64,000 bases of DNA, from contig JACGCK010000176.1 in assembly GCA_014925825.1 (NCBI GenBank), positions 1-64,000 on the forward strand, in the 5' to 3' direction. Positions 60,141-64,000 of this stretch are shown here, piece by piece (the first letter of the stretch is position 1; each line of letters opens with the position of its first letter). The notes under the pieces are model-generated. The model saw nothing but the letters and a program-made list of their open reading frames with translations. It was not told the origin of the DNA and did not search any database. Origin of the DNA: Pholiota molesta (Eukaryota > Basidiomycota > Agaricomycetes > Agaricales > Strophariaceae). The position numbers and the translations under genes were made by a program.

Positions 60141-60329
60141 ACTAATGGAGACGGAGGTGGAACAGTTAGTTTGGACGCGGGAATATGAGCACGGATTCAT
60201 CACGTACTGCGTACCAAGTACTAGTGTTTCGCCAGTGTTGTAGACAAGTTGTAGATGAGGTTCCTAGCAAGTTTTTAGGGTGGAAGGAACGATTAGGTAG
60301 CCCGAGCACACGTCGATGTCGTTCTAATC

Positions 60330-61190
60330 TAGCTCAGCCAAAGTTCAGTAGCTCGTTAGTGAGGTGGAGTGGGTGGAATCTGGAGACCAGACGAATATGG
60401 TGGGAGGACGAGAACCTTGCGAGAACCAGGAAGCGAAGAATCGCTAGAGCGGAGGTCTCGGGCCGGGTTGAGAGACCGTGCGTAATGTTTGAACTTCGAA
60501 CCAAGTTCCAACTGCGAACTCTATCCCTCTCCTTACGCCCTTCACGCTCCTGGATTGTAATCCAGCAGAGCGCTATGCTGTCTGATGGACACGAGTAGCA
60601 CTCTGCTTCATCGATCTCCCAAGCCACCTAAACGCAAGCCCTCTTTTATTCAAACTGATTCTGAGTCCTGATGATCTGAACTTCGAATTCAACAGTTGGA
60701 TATCGAACGACATTGAACACGGAACACTGCAGCATTCAGGCTACAAACGCTAAGTAATTGGGAACAGGACCGCATAAGCGCAGGTAAGTCATTAAATTCT
60801 TGAATCCTATCCCACCGTCTACTACCAACACCTCCCAGCTCGACGCCTTCTCCGACATCGCCAGCCCTCTCAAGTCGTGCCCACACTTACCACCGAAGCC
60901 ATTTTCGTTGGGACGTCTTCAACCATACCAAGCTCATCCACCACAATGCGCCCGTGCAGCGCTGTTCAGTACATTGCCTGCCGTGACCTGTTCGCTTGAG
61001 TACGCCTCTGCCGCTCACTTAAATAGTGCAAGCTTGTACGATCCCATACGCCGGCTACCCAGGCAACTCACCTCGCTACGCTTCATCTTCCCCACACGGC
61101 CCCAGGCGTCACCGTCTACAAAGATTTTCAGTCATGATGGCCCTATTGACGCGAACCCCTCCCGCACACGCCGTTCGCGTAAATCTTCCC
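60330..61190 (+). pseudogene. Chimeric remnant: URC1 5' part joined to an F-box gene fragment
   Basis: The GGGCCGGGTTGAGAGACC block (60462) and the CCCAGCTCGACGCCTTCTCC exon 2 start of URC1 (60836) are followed by a fragment matching exon 4 of F-box A/D at about 61030-61180 (AGCTTGTACGATCCCA, then CACCTCGCTACGCTTCATCT). The intervening URC1 exons and the F-box N-terminus are deleted. This is the collapsed last unit of the tandem array. Confidence 0.65.
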
Positions 61191-61631
61191 GTCCGTCTAT
61201 GAACCGCAACATTGCCTCCACTATTTTCTTGCCACTCGAACGTGCAACTCATATTCATCCCCAAATATCCAGCTTTCTAGATAGCACATCTAAAAGTTAA
61301 ACGTCAAACCCGCTTTGCTTATGAACGTCGCCGAACACTGCCAAGGATATCGATGTATAAAATGGAATCCATGCGCTCTGGCAATAGCGAATATTACTTT
61401 AACTCAGTGTCCACAATTTTATAGCAAAAGATCGATTAGCCGATTTAATAATTGTAGGCTACGTACGCAACGCCTGGATTAGCCTCATGGTGAAATAATC
61501 ATATATACACACCCCTTCAGTACAATATCCATCAAACACTCGGCAGATAACAGATGAAATGCCTGCACGTCATCTGCACTATCAAAACCATCGAAACCGA
61601 ACACCGCAACAAACAGGCATGGTGAAAGGAC

Positions 61632-62382
61632 GGTCCCAAAGATAGTCCCATAGGTTATATATGGAATTAACTCTGAAATAAATTTATATCTTATCTGTGG
61701 CGAGTATGTGTAGAACGTCCCACATGTTATCTACAGAATAACCTGTACATTCTATCTGTAGAGAATTCCGAATATTTTCTGCAAAGACAGTTCACAAATT
61801 GGTCTGAATTATATCTGCAGGACTTTCTGTAGAGACCTTCCATATCTAATCTGTGGGGACCTCCTATATAGAATTGTGCAGATAACCTGCAGGCCAACAT
61901 GTGGAAAGACTCTGCAGATTATCTGTAGAGCGAAGTTACAGAAGTCTCCAAAGGTTTCTCCAAAGATTATCTGCGGAGACTCTCCAAAGGTAAATCGGTA
62001 CGCTCATCTGGGTCGCGTGATTATCTTTACAGCCTCTCCGCAGATAATCTTTGGAGAAACCTTTGGAGACTTCTGTAACTTCGCTCTACAGATAATCTGC
62101 AGAGCCTTTCCACAGGTTGGCCTGCAGGTTGTCTGCACAATTTTCTATAGGAGGTCTCCACAGATTAGATATGGAAGGTCGCTGCAGAAAGTCCCACAGA
62201 TACAATTTAGACCAATCTGTGAGTCGTCTTTGCAGAAAATATTCGGAATTTTCTACAGATGGGGTGCACACATTATTTCGAAGATAAAAAGTGGGACGCT
62301 CTACAAATACACTCCGCAGATAAAATATAAATTGATTTCATAGCTAATTCCATACATAACCTTTGGGTCAAACTTTGGGACC
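61632..62382. mobile_element. Palindromic foldback (MITE-like) element, 751 bp
   Basis: Two 348-bp arms (61632-61979 and 62035-62382) are inverted copies around a 55-bp centre. The inner 69 bp (61911-61979 against 62035-62103) pair perfectly, while the outer parts match with scattered differences. The ends read GGTCCCAAAG and CTTTGGGACC. Short motifs such as CAGATTATCTG recur within each arm, so the element is also self-complementary on a small scale. No convincing target-site duplication is seen at these ends, and no gene is inside. Probably a non-autonomous foldback transposon. Confidence 0.8.
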
Positions 62383-62429
62383 AATCTTTAGAGGGCCTCC
62401 AAAGTTTGGCACCCCCGACGTGTCAGGAC

Positions 62430-63680
62430 GTTGTAAGTCGCTGTGGTGGAAGCTTGAAGCGAGGTGGAAGCGAAAGTCGGACGACAAAGCTAGAGCGGAG
62501 TTTCGGGCCGGATTTAGAGTCCGTGCGCAATGTTCGAACTGCGAGCCTCGATGTTACAGTCGCTCTGCTTTTGCCTTCAGGGTCCGGGATTGCAATCCAT
62601 GACAATACGGAATCACATCTCAGGGGAGCTTGTAAATGACTTGTACTCTTCCTCAAGTGCAAGCCGATCTCGCATGCCACCAAAGATACAGACGACCTGA
62701 ACTTGGACGAATAGTTGCAACTTTGAGTGTCGAATTCCTGAAGTTATCATGCTGCAAGTGCTATGTACTTTTAGTGGGGAACCAGACCACGTAGGCGCAG
62801 ATGAGCTCTCCAACCCTATCCCACCGTCTACAACTAATACGAATCTCCAGCACGACGCCTTCTCCGAGTCCATCGCACTCACTGTGCGACGACGTGGTGC
62901 GCCCACCGCCTCTGCGTGGGCGCTCGCTGTGTGCTCCATCATGCACCGCACCGCCATCGACTTCAGAGTATCTATGGCTTTCTGTCCGTCACAATCGACA
63001 CGCTCACCCCACCATGCAAACATGCCTTCACCACCACCCAACCGCCGATCGACATCATCTTCAGTCCTGCATGATTCGACCGATCCAAGGACGTTACGCT
63101 CTACCCGTGGGGCAATATCGTGCCCAGTTTCTTGGCCGTTGAAAATGCAGATGAGTAAGATTTACGGCGGAGCATCGCACGACGCAGTGCCATGGGCGCA
63201 TTACAGGACGCGCGACCTGGACTGGTGCCGCAGGGGATTCCATGATCATTGAGGTGGTGGTTAAGAGAAGGCGGCCGGTGAAGAATGCAACTGAAACACA
63301 GAGCGATGCATTGAGCTATTTACGAGCACGGCTGCGACGGAACCGCTGTTCCCCGCTGTTTCCCTGGGGTTGTTGACAGTCGAACGGCTCAGGATGTGAG
63401 TACATAAGTATATGTGCTGTCGAAGTTAAGATGTCGTCCTGATTATCGTCGTAGCTCTGACTCCTGGGACGTTGTTGTGTCATGCACTTACCCTGACCTG
63501 AGTACTCGCCCGGGTTTCAAGGTATGTCTCCCGTCGATTGCATATCTGACCTTTATATCTCCATGTTCATTTTCTGTTCACAGTTTCTTTGGTCTGATGT
63601 GCGTGTGGTCTAGTTCGACATTCCGCACTCCTGCACGATGGAAACAAGAAACTCACTGTTCGCTTCCACCATGGAAACTC
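62430..63680 (+). pseudogene. Decayed URC1 copy 8
   Basis: Matches to URC1 run in order: the GGGCCGGATTTAGAGTCC flank block (62505), a GACGCCTTCTCC exon 2 start (62855), exon 3 pieces (CACCGCACCGCCATCG near 62946; the CTCTACCCGTGGGGC region near 63099), and the exon 3 end at AGGATGTGAGT near 63390. The exon 4 start (CTCTGACTCCTGGGACG) lies near 63455, and an exon 5-like CTGATGTGCGTG plus GCACTCCTGCACGATGG part lies near 63595-63640. Stops and indels break the frame. Confidence 0.65.
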
Positions 63681-64000
63681 CTGCGGATATGTTTCTTTTT
63701 TTCCTGGGAGCGTTCCGGCTGTTGTTATTGTGGAGTGCAGTCCCATTCTTCAGTGTTTCTGTGTATGCAGCTTCAAATTCCTCCTTCGCATTCTACTTCT
63801 CCCGTACTATTTACCTTCTCTACCCGACCAGTCATCGCGCCGAATATATGAAATAACTTGGCCCACTCCTAGGATCCTGAAACGGGACGCGAGTTTTGTT
63901 CAAGATGATAGAGATCTAGATGGTCTGATGGCGAGCGTAACGGAGTTGATAAGGCTGATCCTTACTTATGTACATATGTCGAGATCGTGCGCTAAGAAGT
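63681..64000. other. Right edge, no gene recognised
   Basis: The sequence is T-rich with one 72-codon frame of hydrophobic residues (63638-63856) and no recognisable motif. It is probably further decayed URC1 intron and flank. Confidence 0.4.

Noticed and set aside
61876..62343. A 155-codon open frame across the palindromic element, which could be taken for a gene
   Set aside because: It begins at GTG rather than ATG, and its composition simply reflects the repeated CAGATTATCTG-type motifs. It runs through both arms of an inverted repeat and has no domain.
1..64000. CRISPR arrays, rRNA genes, bacterial-type operons or ribosome-binding sites
   Set aside because: The sequence is eukaryotic with spliceosomal introns. 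No regularly spaced short repeats with unique spacers and no rRNA-like conserved blocks were seen.

Overview
The window is nuclear DNA of a filamentous basidiomycete, most likely an Agaricomycete. The genes are broken by many 48-70 bp introns, the housekeeping genes are GC-rich, and there is a large family of F-box genes of the type expanded in mushroom-forming fungi. Nothing looks bacterial, organellar or viral. The species cannot be named from the sequence.

Layout. 1-690 is a tandem repeat of about 294 bp. 2065-8930 is one arm of an inverted segmental duplication; the other arm is 29010-35465. Each arm carries a near-identical F-box gene (6681-8651 + and 29282-31257 -). The roughly 20 kb between the arms is the conserved core: an intact URC1-type GTP-cyclohydrolase-II-like gene (12104-14369), two more F-box genes (14757-16646, and the divergent, acidic 17043-19943), a multi-pass membrane protein (20061-21648 -), the splicing factor PRP6 (21924-24917 -) divergent from an MPDU1 homologue (25077-26164), and an unrelated single-exon F-box gene (27435-28967).

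The right half, from about 35.5 kb to the end, is a degenerating tandem array of one cassette: an unknown remnant module on the minus strand, a decayed URC1 copy on plus, then an F-box gene on plus. Units are seen at 35.5-39.8, 42.0-53.5, 54.6-59.7 and 59.9-61.2 kb, plus another URC1 remnant at 62.4-63.7 kb. URC1 has decayed in every copy except the one at 12.1 kb, while the F-box partner has mostly stayed open. A palindromic foldback element (61632-62382) lies between the last units.

One unit (42.0-53.5 kb) is split by the most remarkable feature of the window: a 7,108-bp Mutator-like (MULE) DNA transposon at 42535-49642. It has a perfect 9-bp target-site duplication and short terminal inverted repeats. 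It carries one apparently intact nine-exon gene for a protein of about 1,515 residues. That protein combines a WRKY-GCM1-type zinc finger, a D-D-CxxH-E transposase core, a predicted USP-like deubiquitinase domain, a PHD finger and a Tudor/PWWP-like segment. A transposase joined to a candidate deubiquitinase and chromatin readers is the strongest candidate here for an undescribed system.

Several otherwise good genes (PRP6 and two F-box genes) are broken only by single-base losses, mostly in short C or G runs. This suggests residual assembly errors rather than real pseudogenes. Gene models were read by eye from splice signals and reading frames; no database search was possible.
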